Source of the DNA: Scilla litardierei
Lineage: Eukaryota > Streptophyta > Magnoliopsida > Asparagales > Asparagaceae
Assembly (NCBI GenBank): GCA_030789695.1
Contig: CM061138.1
Location: 12,100,214-12,164,213, forward strand
DNA length: 64,000 nt
Direction of reading: 5' to 3'
The stretch's first letter is position 1; each line of letters starts with the position of its first letter. A program made the translations under genes and the position numbers. Below, piece after piece: positions 22,610 through 32,646 of the stretch. The notes beneath the pieces are model-generated. The model searched no databases. It saw only the letters and a list, made by a program, of their open reading frames with translations, and was not told the origin of the DNA.

Positions 22610-23600
22610 GTAGGGTAATGTTAAAATTAGTCATTTTGTGGATCCAAATTTTGACGATTACATAAAGATGACAAACTTTGTTCCCCTCTTGTTTAGTCCT
22701 AAATCGAAAAAAAGGGGGAGACCCTATTGGGTTTATTTACTAGCTTATGATAGTTGTTGCTTGAGAACCAATAAAAGGCACTACATGCACATGAATGGTC
22801 ACCTAGCCCAATAGGAATTTTAGGGTCTGACCCAAAAACATATTAAATGGGTACAACGAAGATTATCATCACAAGTAGTGGGGTGCAAATCCCAAATGTA
22901 GGTAGCTTGCTTTTATTGCTTTATTTTACTATGTTCATTCAGTATCATTTTTTTATGTTATTCGTTTCTTTTTTAAGTTCATTCGAATTCTGAACCATGT
23001 ACAAGATCTGGATATTGTAACAAAAATGGGATCGTAAGATATTATCAAAGAAACAATGATTTTTCCCAGTTTGAAATCAATCTTAACAAAAACTGGATTT
23101 CTCCATGCTTACAAGAAGTATGTTCTCATGGCTATGACTCAAGATTTCCTCCCAAACATTGCAAGGAGAAAGATATTGTGGAGTTTGCAATCTTTTGTTC
23201 CTCTAATTTCTTTGTGATCTTTCGGTCCTTTATTTAAAAAGATTGAGCCATGTTTCTGTACAAAAAATTGCAAAAGAAGTCAACTCTAATATCCATGCAA
23301 AATTCACATATTATTTATTTTCTGTTGGGTGAGCTATGGTTGCATCAACCAACCAGAATGATAGATGCACATCGAGCAGGTTTCAATGCATGGATGTCTT
23401 TCATTGTATATAGGAAGTAGATTGTCGATGATCGTTAGCACCACAGCAGATGTACCCTAAGAACAACACACGGTAGCATGCCTTGATAGGTTACTTGTCT
23501 ATTGATCTAATTTGATTCTTCTCTAAGTTTGATCTCATTTTTATTCCTCACATTCTATGTGTTGTTAATTCGGTTTTCTTCACTCTTTCCCCAATACTAG
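22610..23600. repeat. Right copy of a diverged direct repeat
   Basis: Partner of 20680-21650. It begins with TGTTAAAATTAGTCATTTTG. No coding region lies in either copy. Confidence 0.5.
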
Positions 23601-23715
23601 GAAGATTTTTCATCAAGACATTGGTCTCATCAATGCGTATGTGACTTCTCAATGTATACAGTGCACTGATTTGAGTTAAAGAGCAATGATAACTCCTAAG
23701 ATCTTATATTGGAAT

Positions 23716-23758
23716 GGGAATTGCTACGCGCACCTACCGTTTTACTGTGTGCACGACC
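23716..23758 (+). repeat. Left terminal inverted repeat of the MULE
   Basis: Begins GGGAATTGCTACGCGCACCT. Pairs with the reverse complement of 27810-27852 with roughly eight mismatches in 43 bp. Confidence 0.9.
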
Positions 23759-24070
23759 GCTTTAATTTTTACTCCGCACACATACCATTTAAATATTGTT
23801 ATTTAAGTTTTTACTCAACGCACAACCAGGAATACCGAAAATAACCATAAGCCAAAAAACCCTAAAATCATTTTATAAAATCATTGTATAAAACCATTTT
23901 AATTCCAAAAAATCATTTTAATTCCAAAAAAGTTATTACATATATGTATCTACGGAAGGATGATCTGAATCGTGGTAAAATTCTTTCAAAGAAGTTTAGG
24001 GGATGAAAACCCAAATTCTGTCTATTGTGTTAAAATTAGTTACAATGTTCATAGAGTGCTATTAGAGTGC

Positions 24071-24545
24071 TATTGATAAACTAAAAAAGGACAACCTTAG
24101 CTTTGATTTCTATCATTTGAGATTTTTTTCTAATCTATCCATCCAAATGTATCCAAAATTAGCATGTATGTCCTAACTTTGATTCGGCCAAGCCTTAAAA
24201 GATTTTGCCAATATGGTGCAGTGGTTCTGCAATGTGCAACCATATGCTTTAGCTATATTATTGTTCACCAAATGATGCTTAAACACGGTTGCTAATCCTA
24301 TCACATCTTGATATGTGTCTCTATCTTTCTGCGGGCTGCTATAATTTTTACTCAATGTGCACAACATACAAAAATTTTGCATATTGCGCAGTGGATAATT
24401 TTGGTTTGTGAATCAAGTTTTACTCACGGCACACAAGAGGCAAAATGTGAGTAAAATGTGATGCACAGATCAAAATTACTCACCGTGCACAATAGGTAAA
24501 AATTTTGCACATTGTACGCGTTGAGTAATTTTGGTCTAGACAACA
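24071..24545. repeat. Left internal direct repeat of the MULE
   Basis: Aligns with 27189-27710 in the same orientation, from TATTGATAAACTAAAAAAGG through GATTCGGCCAAGCCTTAAAA to the TTTTACTCA/GTGCACAA motif cluster. Flanks the passenger gene on its 3' side. The tail contains several inverted copies of ACTCACNGNGCACAA. Confidence 0.8.
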
Positions 24546-24569
24546 ATTTTTCCTCGCTGTAATGCTCCA

Positions 24570-26700
24570 TGTCCGGGCATCATTACATATTTCATTATTT
24601 ATACAGGCCATGCAATGTACCAGTGAAAGTAACATATAACGAACGGGAAATTTTATATTTGAAATATTCTTTATTCGTCCTCTGGGAGAGTACAAAAGCA
24701 AATACTAAAAAGACTACTAGTCTCGCGCGCTAACAATAAAAGAAAACATGCTTGAAGGATTTAAATAAACTCTCATTACTGATACTAGCTCAGAAGTCTA
24801 CACGATCTATTGGAAATTCTGACTCCTTGTACACTGGAGCCTCTTCGTAAACAGGATCGTCACCAGTTAAAAACCCATTTAAATGAGACAATGAAGTAGA
24901 CGATATTTACAATAAACTAACAATTATACCTTTACATGCAACCCTAATTCTAACAAGACTTTAGCAACTAAACACTAATCTAAGTCTATCTACCTAAAGC
25001 ATTTCGATATTGATATACTTACAATGTAAAGGAAAGAGTGAACTGAAGAACCATCCCGGTCCGCAGGCGAGCTCATGTATGCCTTAATTCCATGGTCCAA
25101 AGGAGTCGATAGAGAACCCAGTCAAATCGGTACAAATCAGTCAATGAGCGTGGTCTTCGCCACGTTTCCTCTCTTTAACTATGAGTCCCTTAAACCCTAT
25201 GTGTTGTTTCTATCTATTTCAATTCCTATTTTACTTATCTTCTAGTTATGTTCTTTCAAAACTATGTGAAAAGCATCATGCGCAAAACTGTAGTGTCCTT
25301 AGCAGTCAGTCCAATGTGTCAATAGTCCATAAACTTTAATTGGAAGTACACAATTCTAATTATATAATTTTATTTTTTAACTATAACAATTCAATCATTT
25401 GATTTCTACAGTAAAGGAAAAATTCCATTCAATATACTCCAAAAACATCTTCAAACAATCAAGTATTTCGAACAATTAAAACTGATCATTTTTAAAAGAA
25501 GTGAGACATCGGTAGGATCATATTCATATTTATTAGGTATCCATGATTGGTTTTTAGGGTTTACTAGCTCGAGGAAATTCCCCAAAAATCTGAAAATAGG
25601 GGCGCAGTCAAGGATCTCATACTGTAACTAAAATCCAACCGAATTTGTCCCACATGCTATAGCAATTAATTGAACTGAAATCCCACATTAAAATAATCGT
25701 CGGATAGTGGACTGAACACCCATTAGGAAAAATCCCAGCCAAGAGGAACACCTACATGAAAAATCCAGCCAATAGGAACACATACAGGAAAAATCCAGCC
25801 AATAGGAACACCTACATGAAATTTCCAGCCAATAGGAACATATATATGGAAAATGGGGACTACATCACCATTTGAGCACAACCCCATAGGAAAAGTAGAG
25901 GGTCCGCAACAATAACTCAGCACAAACACATGAGTAACACAACCAATATGAAGCCTAAGGAGGGGAACCCACATGAAAGGAAATGCAACCAACAGGAGCC
26001 ACACGGGAAAAGGGACCACGACAATAATCAGCACAACCCCACTATAGAAATGCACAACCAACAGGAGAAAGAACACAACCGATAGGGAAGATATAGTCGA
26101 AAAAATCAATCGAATAGGAAAACCTCGTCGGCTAACCCCAAAACCTTCAAAACCTCGTATCGTTAGTATAGGCCACGGCGTAGGTTGCCACCTTGCCCGT
26201 GGGATGCCATAATTTATCAAGAGGAACGAAATCCCTTCTATATTAAATGAATCATCATCTCATTAAATAAACCCAACAAAACAATTCTAAATCACTAAAT
26301 CTTTGCAAATAAAATGTAGGAAAGATAATAATCGAAGTTTAGAGCAAATAAGGTCTACCATGTACCGTAGAAGGCAAGTCGAAAATTCCAAGAAAACAAG
26401 AAACCAATCGGAACTCAATTGGAAGATTTGCAAAGAGGAAACCTAATTTTTTCGCATGAATCAAAACCCTAACAATGGAAGTTAAATGGGAAAATCAAAC
26501 CACGAGATCAGAGAAAAAGTATTCACAACAGGGATTGCGGGATGAGGAATTTAATTTGGGTAGGGCTAGGGTTTTAATTTTTCCATGAAGCGTTGTCGGC
26601 TGTCAAATGCCGGTTGCCGCAATAGAAGAATGAACGAACAAAGAGGGCCGGTCTTTGAGGGCTGCGGGTGAGAAAAGGGGGAGATAGACTTTAGTTGAGA
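24570..26700 (-). pseudogene. Passenger gene fragment inside the MULE, unidentified
   Basis: Read on the minus strand: a C/T-rich leader (about 26700-26470) with AAAACCCTAGCCCTACC; exon-like 26237-26154 bounded by AATATAG and GTTTTG, encoding LDKLWHPTGKVATYAVAY; the 30-bp repeat block; exon-like 25082-25023 between AATTAAG and GTAAGT, encoding AYMSSPADRDGSSVHSFLYI; and a 38-codon stretch at 24903-24790 with GDDPVYEEAPVYKESEF ending IDRVDF-stop. AATAAAG at 24675-24669 fits a poly(A) signal. No start codon or continuous spliced frame could be assembled; the last segment has no AG acceptor in its frame, so the copy looks damaged. I do not recognise the protein. It was most likely captured from a host gene elsewhere. 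Confidence 0.55.
25735..25855. repeat. 30-bp tandem repeat, about four copies
   Basis: Four units of 30 bp containing AGCCAATAGGAACACCTACA, with increasing divergence to the right. Related CAACCAACAGGA words continue to 26080. It lies within the passenger region and is probably intronic. It explains the long hydrophobic minus-strand frame at 25723-26220. Confidence 0.85.
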
Positions 26701-27188
26701 GGGGTTGGGGTTTCATTGGTGTGGGGTTTAGTCTAATAAATGAGTTGGGTGGGGTTTAATTAATAAAGGGGGACATTGCCTCCGTGTGGGCTGCACTGCA
26801 AAAGAAGACAAAACAAAAGAAAATTAAATGATGAATCATTACACTCACCGTGCACAAGTAAAAATTTTGATTGTTGTGCACGTTGAGTAAAAATGGATAA
26901 ACGACCCAAATTTACTCACCCTAATTATAACTAATGTTCTGATTATGATTAGTCTATAAATTGACCAGTTTATAAAATTACTTACTCTTTTGTATCTAAG
27001 TGCATGTTTAGACCATCCATATTAAATAACTATGAACTAAGCCCAATCAATATGGAGGTGGATGGCCAATTCTAATCAACAAATCCTAGTGAAAAGCACA
27101 AAGCAGAATCAAGGACATAGCAAAAAAAAGCTACTAAGTTTACGTATAATTTTTCTATATCACTAGAATTATTAATGTTTGTGCAATG

Positions 27189-27710
27189 TTATTGATAAAC
27201 TAAAAAAGGATAACCTTAGTTTTGATTTCTATATTTGATATCATTTCTAATCTGCCCATCCAAATTTATCCAAATTTATCATGTATGTCCTAACTTGATT
27301 CGGCCAAGCCTTAAAAGATTTTGCTGATATTGTACAGTGGTTCTGCAATGTGCAGCCATATGCCTTAGCTATATTATTTTTCACCAAATGATGCTTAAAA
27401 CGGTTGCCAACCCTATCACATCTTGATATGTGTCATTATCTTACTGTGGGCTGCTATAATTTTTACTCAATGTGCACAACAGGTAAAATTTTTGCTTGTT
27501 GTGTGCAGTGAGTAATTTTGGTCTGTGAATCAAGTTTTACTCACCGCGTACAACATGCAAAAAAATTTATTTTTGCATGTTGTGCACAGTAAGTAATTTT
27601 TTTGCATGTTGTGCGCAGTGAGGAGAATGTGATACACAGATTAAAATTACTCAACGCGCACACCAGGCGAAAAATTTGTTTGTTGTGCGCTGTGAGTAAT
27701 TATGGTATGT
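27189..27710. repeat. Right internal direct repeat of the MULE
   Basis: Partner of 24071-24545. It is longer because the TTTGCATGTTGTGCGCAGTGAG-type unit is repeated several times (27540-27700). Confidence 0.8.
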
Positions 27711-27809
27711 GCATCACATTCTACTCATCACTCACAACAAGTAATTTTTGATGGGATATTTTGGGGTTTTTGAAAATGGCAGTTTCGTTATTTTTTGAAA
27801 AAAATTGTA

Positions 27810-27852
27810 GGCTGTGCGCAAAGTAAAACATTAGGTGCGCATAGCAATTCCC
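27810..27852 (-). repeat. Right terminal inverted repeat of the MULE
   Basis: Its reverse complement begins GGGAATTGCTATGCGCACCT. Followed immediately by target duplication TATTGGAAT. Confidence 0.9.
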
Positions 27853-27861
27853 TATTGGAAT

Positions 27862-28875
27862 TCAATAATTTTGGTTTGTGTGCTCTGCTGTACTCTACTT
27901 GATAGTGAAATGTCTATGCTCTCATAATGGATGTGGAATTGATTTGGCTGAACCATATATATTGGTCTGCCTATATTGTAATGATTGCTTGTCACATGAT
28001 AATCCTGCATGCTTGACCCATATCATGCCTTGGGCTGCAATTACACCTGGTTCCAGATCCCAACAATGCTAACAAAGCACATATTTATCGAATCAAAATT
28101 CGGAACGATAATTACATATAGTATTGAGTTCAATATACACAACGATCATTGATTGCTAACCTATAAGTATTTGTCATTTAATGGGTTTGCTCCGTCCAGT
28201 GAAGTTCATAAAGTTTAAATTATGATTCTTATGTAACGAATCTCAACCAGCATGCATTATGAATGGCTATATGCATCAGCCAATTTGTGCCCTCATTGGA
28301 TCTTGCTTTGCACACTCCACATATCTCACGCATTCCAGAATATTTTACATTGGAGGCAACTTACATTACGATTTTGTACCATTTATTAATTTTGAAGTCA
28401 TTAAAGATCATATGTACATCTATATTCTGAATTAGGAGCCACGCTTACGTTGACAATAGATTAAAAAAGAACTTCATATTCGAACTCCGGTTGTTATGTA
28501 CATTGCATTTCAGATCTGAACCAATTCCAAACTGTTTTATTTCTTATTGGCATATGCTTCACAAGTTTCAACTTCCCCAATCTCCAATCTTCAGCTCGGA
28601 CTAAAAGGGCAATAATAGGTTAACCAAAATTTATCACACAATTCTAGAAAATGGATGCCGCCATTAAAACCCTAAACCGCTAACTCATGATCCCAAACCA
28701 AACCAATACAGTTAGGAATATAAGATTCACACGAATTTCTGGAGATCCGGCGAAAGAGTCACTGTCAACCAACCCTAATTGCTCTTAAAAAATTTTTAAA
28801 ATCAGTTGATACAGAGTTCTCAAGCACGTATCCAGCACAGAAAGATAACAAAAAGGAGATAGATAGAGGACGAAC
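27862..28875 (-). other. Likely intron or flank of the gene starting at 28942
   Basis: AT-rich sequence typical of a plant first intron. On the minus strand a stretch near 28072-27915 follows a TTTGTTAG acceptor-like site and is open (VIAAQGMIWVKHAGLSCDK); it could be an exon but is not in phase with exon 1. Unproven. Confidence 0.3.
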
Positions 28876-28942
28876 CGGAAGGCGATGAGCTAGAGCTACC
28901 GCCGCCTTTGCCTTTTCCCGTGCCTCCGCCGCTATCCGCCAT
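28876..28942 (-). CDS. First exon of an unidentified host gene (partial)
   Basis: Minus-strand ATG at 28942 in favourable context (GTGATGGCG) opens MADSGGGTGKGKGGG followed by a serine run, then reaches CTTCCG|GTTCGT, a usable donor at 28876 (67 nt, phase 1). Upstream (28943-29100) is C/T-rich with a TCTCTGAGTTTCTTGC-type leader, as in plant 5' UTRs. A glycine- and serine-rich N-terminus gives no function. Downstream exons were not found with confidence; the first intron would run towards or through the Pack-MULE. It could be a spurious short frame, but start context, leader and donor agree. Confidence 0.45.
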
Positions 28943-29179
28943 CACTGCGGCTTTCGAGCTCAGGATTTGTTCTTGGATTCTAGCAAGAAACTCAGAGAAG
29001 ATGGATTCGGGAAATTAATTGGTAATAAAAAAGAAAAGACCGATGTGCGAGAGATACAGAGCAAGAGAGTGAGGAAACAAGTCTCCTCTTTGTCTTTTTT
29101 TTGGGGTAATTTTTTGACCTGTCCGGACTCGGGGTCGAGTGAATTCTCATTTCGGCTAGCTGCCATATCACTATTTTAA

Positions 29180-29586
29180 ACAATATTTTTAGCTTTTTGC
29201 CAAATTAGTACCGACAATTTCATTTTTTTGCACTTATATTATTGCTGAGAAATAAGTGTATTCCAAAACCGCTCGATACATGCACCAACACGTGTACCCA
29301 CCAAAAAAGATATGAAAAAAGAAATAGAATTTAAACAACGATCATTTGGTAGATATTATCTGCATTGAATTTTGACAGACATAAATAGATGCCAAACAAT
29401 AAAATTCTATTATTGCATGGGGATAACAAAGTATACATAAGCATGGGATGATATAGTATGATTCATCGTATATTTGTATCCAAAAATAAAAAATCTATCT
29501 TTAGAATTTTATATGTATGCATATTCGCATCACATTTGATAAGATATTTAGATACCCTTACTATGCCTTGCTATAGATACGATTCA
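29180..29586. other. AT-rich spacer before the nested element
   Basis: No gene or repeat recognised. The last five bases (ATTCA, 29582-29586) are the probable target duplication of the Tat-like host element (ATTCC at 57112-57116). Confidence 0.5.
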
Positions 29587-30330
29587 TGATAATACATTGT
29601 GCAAACCTTCAATAATCACTCGGCTGATTATTTGCGATGCCAAGCCCACCACAACTTTGGCGCAATGACCCAGAGACCTTCACATGAGGCTAACTAACCC
29701 TGCATTTAAGACGACAACCGAGCTGATTGTTGGGCTCCCTCGTCAATGCCGACCGTTCAGCTCGTCATCAATGTGTGCATTCAATGGCCAATTGTTCAGC
29801 TTGTCATCAATGGCGACTACTCAGATCCAGAGGCACTAAAGATCCATAAAGGCTCGGAACGTTACCCTCTAACATCCACTGTGTATAAGTAGCCTCTCAA
29901 ACAACAAGGAAGGGACTTTTGGCCCATTCCACATTCCCAGACTTTCTCTGACAGCCAAACATCCATACTCTGGTATCCGCCTCCACCGAACTCTACATTT
30001 CCTTTATAGCTGTGCATGATAACTAGCGGACGACCTCCCAACAGGTTGGACAGAGTTAACCCGAGCCTCCTTGAGTCTTCTACTGACTTAAGCATCGGAT
30101 GGGATTAGGTCGGGCCGCAGATCCGACCTCCCTGACGAGCTTCATGTGTTGCAGTCAGCCCAAAAACAACTCGGATCCTATTTCAATAGCCCGGATCGGT
30201 GACGTTTCAGACCGTGGTCAGCTCGACCAGTGCCTAGTCAACTATCCACGTCATCCCTCGTTGTTCTACGTCAGATATTGCAACCATTCGTCATCCGACG
30301 ACTTCAGTGGTAAGAAAACACCCCGAAACA
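29587..30330 (+). repeat. 5' LTR of the Tat-like element
   Basis: Starts TGATAATACATTG and ends CCCCGAAACA. It aligns along its length with 56388-57111 (shared blocks such as GCCGACCGTTCAGCTCGTCA and a TATAAGTAGCCT box at 29884). The two copies differ at many positions, so the element is old. Confidence 0.8.
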
Positions 30331-30389
30331 CCTGGGACAGTCGTTGGAAATTGAGTCGGCGTCCACGTGGTCAACCACTCCGACAATGA

Positions 30390-31083
30390 CTCGACCCACC
30401 AACCAATGGCCCGAGAGACCAGTAATTACGGAGATTGAAAATGGTACGCCATCCTCCATGGATCTCAGTTCCTCCATTCATATGATGTCTGAGTCACAAC
30501 TAGTGACTTTAGAGTGGTTCCATGCATACTCACAAGAGGTCAGCGTCAACATTCAAACGCTGACCTCTGTGATCGAATGACTGACATGTGTGCAATCCAA
30601 CCTGTCCATGAACTTGTTTGTTATCACAATTCTTCATCAATAGCATCTGGTGACCAGGGTTATCGATGTTATTTCTATTGGACCGACTTCAGGCGGGCTA
30701 TCTTCTTTAGCTCGGAAATTGTATGTTCGAAGGTTGATGGCCACTAACGTGGGTCAAAGAGGCCGATCGATGCTCCACCACCTATCAGTTTCTCTGACGA
30801 AGATTTGGAGGGAATCGAGCTACCACGTGATGATGTAATTGTTATCTGGCGCGATTACTGGCTCGGCCGAAGTACGATGACTGCTCATTGACACTGGCAG
30901 CTCTTGCGACATAGAGTTCATGTGAAATTTGGAGAAGATGGGACTTAGCTCGTCCGACCTGGAGGCATCTTCAAGTCCAATTGTTGGCTTCACTGGGCAT
31001 GATGCTCATGTTGCGAGGATGATCCCTCTTCTAGTCGCTCTTAGAGAGCACCAACTAATAGTCATCCACATGAGGACGTTCAT
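30390..31083 (+). pseudogene. Tat-like gag/protease remnant, first part
   Basis: An apparent gag start (MENGTPSSMDLSSS, 30438 onward) is followed within 200 bp by the pre-protease region (VISIGPTSGG, SLARKLYVRR), so most of gag is deleted. The protease reads LLIDTGSSCDIEFM (active-site DTG near 30890), then EKMGLSSSDLEASSSPIVGF and VGFTGHDAHVARMIPLLVAL. Stops and frameshifts are present (for example a TGA just after the protease motif). The frame is cut at 31083 by the solo LTR and resumes at 42015. Confidence 0.8.
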
Positions 31084-32646
31084 TGTAACGGCCGCTTTCA
31101 GACCGGTCGTGTTTCCTACGTGCACGTGCTTTATCGTGCACGTATTCTTTTTGGATATTCCTGAGCTCCGGCATATGTGATGCGATATGCCGTTACGATC
31201 GTTTGAGAGTGTTGAATTTTATAGTAATTTTTGGGAACGACGTTTCACGGCTTGTTTTCGCGCGAAACGACTTTGAATGGTAGGGGCGTTTTAATCATCT
31301 GACTCGAAACGCCGTTTCCAATTTTACGTAAATTTTTGGTAGGCGTTACGCAGGATCAGGCTCCGTAGATCTGTGCGTCTCGTCTCCACGATCGCCCCGG
31401 TATTTTCGGATTATTTTTCCGACGCCCGGTTTGAGAGTTATCGCCCGGATAAATCTGGACCGTTGATTTGCCCTGATCAATTTCGAAATTCAAATTTGTT
31501 AGCCAAATCTGGCTAAATCACTTTTAAAATCGTTTTAAAACTTCCCTAATCTGTTTCTCTAACCTCCCCTAGACTTACCCCAAAATTTCACCCACTATCT
31601 CTTTGAACACTACACTTTTTGGCTAAACCCTAGATGTTATATAGCAGTTTTTATTACTATTTATAATAACCTAAATCCCTAACCCTAACTAACCCTAACC
31701 CAAAAGTCTCCACAGCCGCCGGCATCCCCCCAAAAACGTAAGCCAACCCCAAATCCCCGTCGCTCACCCCCCCTCACGGCGATCCGCCGCCTATGCGGCC
31801 TCCCCTCGGCCTCACGCCCTCTGGCGGTCCCCGCCGCCGCATCTCCATCCACGGCGAAGCCCGCACAGCCACGCCCCCGCTTCTCTGCCCGATCCGCCGC
31901 CGCAGCAGCTCCGAGCGACGCCGGCCTCCCCTCGCGGTCCCCTCGCCCTCGTTTCCCCCGCACAGCGCCGCCGCCGGCGGTCATCGGTGCCGTCCTCAGC
32001 CGCGATCCCCGTCGCCTCGCGCTCCCCTCTCAGCCTCCCCGACGCCGTCCTCTCTCTCTCGCCCTCGGTCATCGCGATCCGCCGCTGTGACCCACGATCG
32101 CCGCTCAGTGCCTCCCGCCGCCTCCGCACGACGTCGCTCCGGCGTCCCCGAGCCCCGATCGCCCCCTTGCTGCCTCCTGCCGTCATCTCCCGCCGCCCTT
32201 GCGGCTTTCCCCCGAGCGCCGTTGTGCCGCCCTCACGGCCTCCACATGACGCCGCCCTCGCAGAACCCCGTCGCCGCCATGCTTTCCTCTCGCCTGCAGC
32301 CGCCTCCGCGGCTCTTCCTTTTCCGCTCCACTCCTCGCGCTGCAACTGCTGCGGATAGCGCCGCCGCCGCAGACCCGTCCCGTCCTTGATCGCCGGCGAT
32401 CTCGCTCCTCGCCATGGCCCCAATCCCGTGCAGCGCTTCTCCGCCGCTGGAGCTCCCCGCTGCGCCGCCGCTTGCTCCTCGCCGCGGCGCCTGAGCAGAT
32501 CTCAGCGCCGCCTTCCTCGCGGTCTCCCCGAAGCCCCCAAGCCGCTGCACGAGACCCCCGCAGCAGCTTCTAGGTCGAACGGACGTGGACTTACGTTCCA
32601 ATGGAGTTCCGTCGCCTCCCGCGCCGTAGCTCGCTGTTTTGCCGTT

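Larger units (their letters stand above)
23716..27852 (-). mobile_element. Mutator-like element carrying a gene fragment (Pack-MULE)
   Basis: Length is 4137 bp. Terminal inverted repeats of 43 bp match at about 80 percent. Perfect 9-bp target duplication TATTGGAAT occurs at 23707-23715 and 27853-27861, the hallmark size for the Mutator superfamily. No transposase (mudrA-like, zinc-finger or catalytic DDE region) is present, so it must be moved in trans. Inside are long direct repeats and, between them, a minus-strand gene-like segment with leader, exons, introns and a poly(A) signal. That arrangement is the definition of a Pack-MULE. It lies about 1 kb downstream of a likely host first exon and may sit in that gene's intron. 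Confidence 0.9.

Noticed and set aside
25723..26220. 165-codon minus-strand hydrophobic frame
   Set aside because: Most of it is a translated 30-bp tandem repeat, and a better exon with splice sites overlaps it in another frame.
27878..28072. Plus-strand 64-codon frame with several cysteines
   Set aside because: The minus strand over the same bases is equally open and better flanked by splice-like sites; neither is convincing enough to call.
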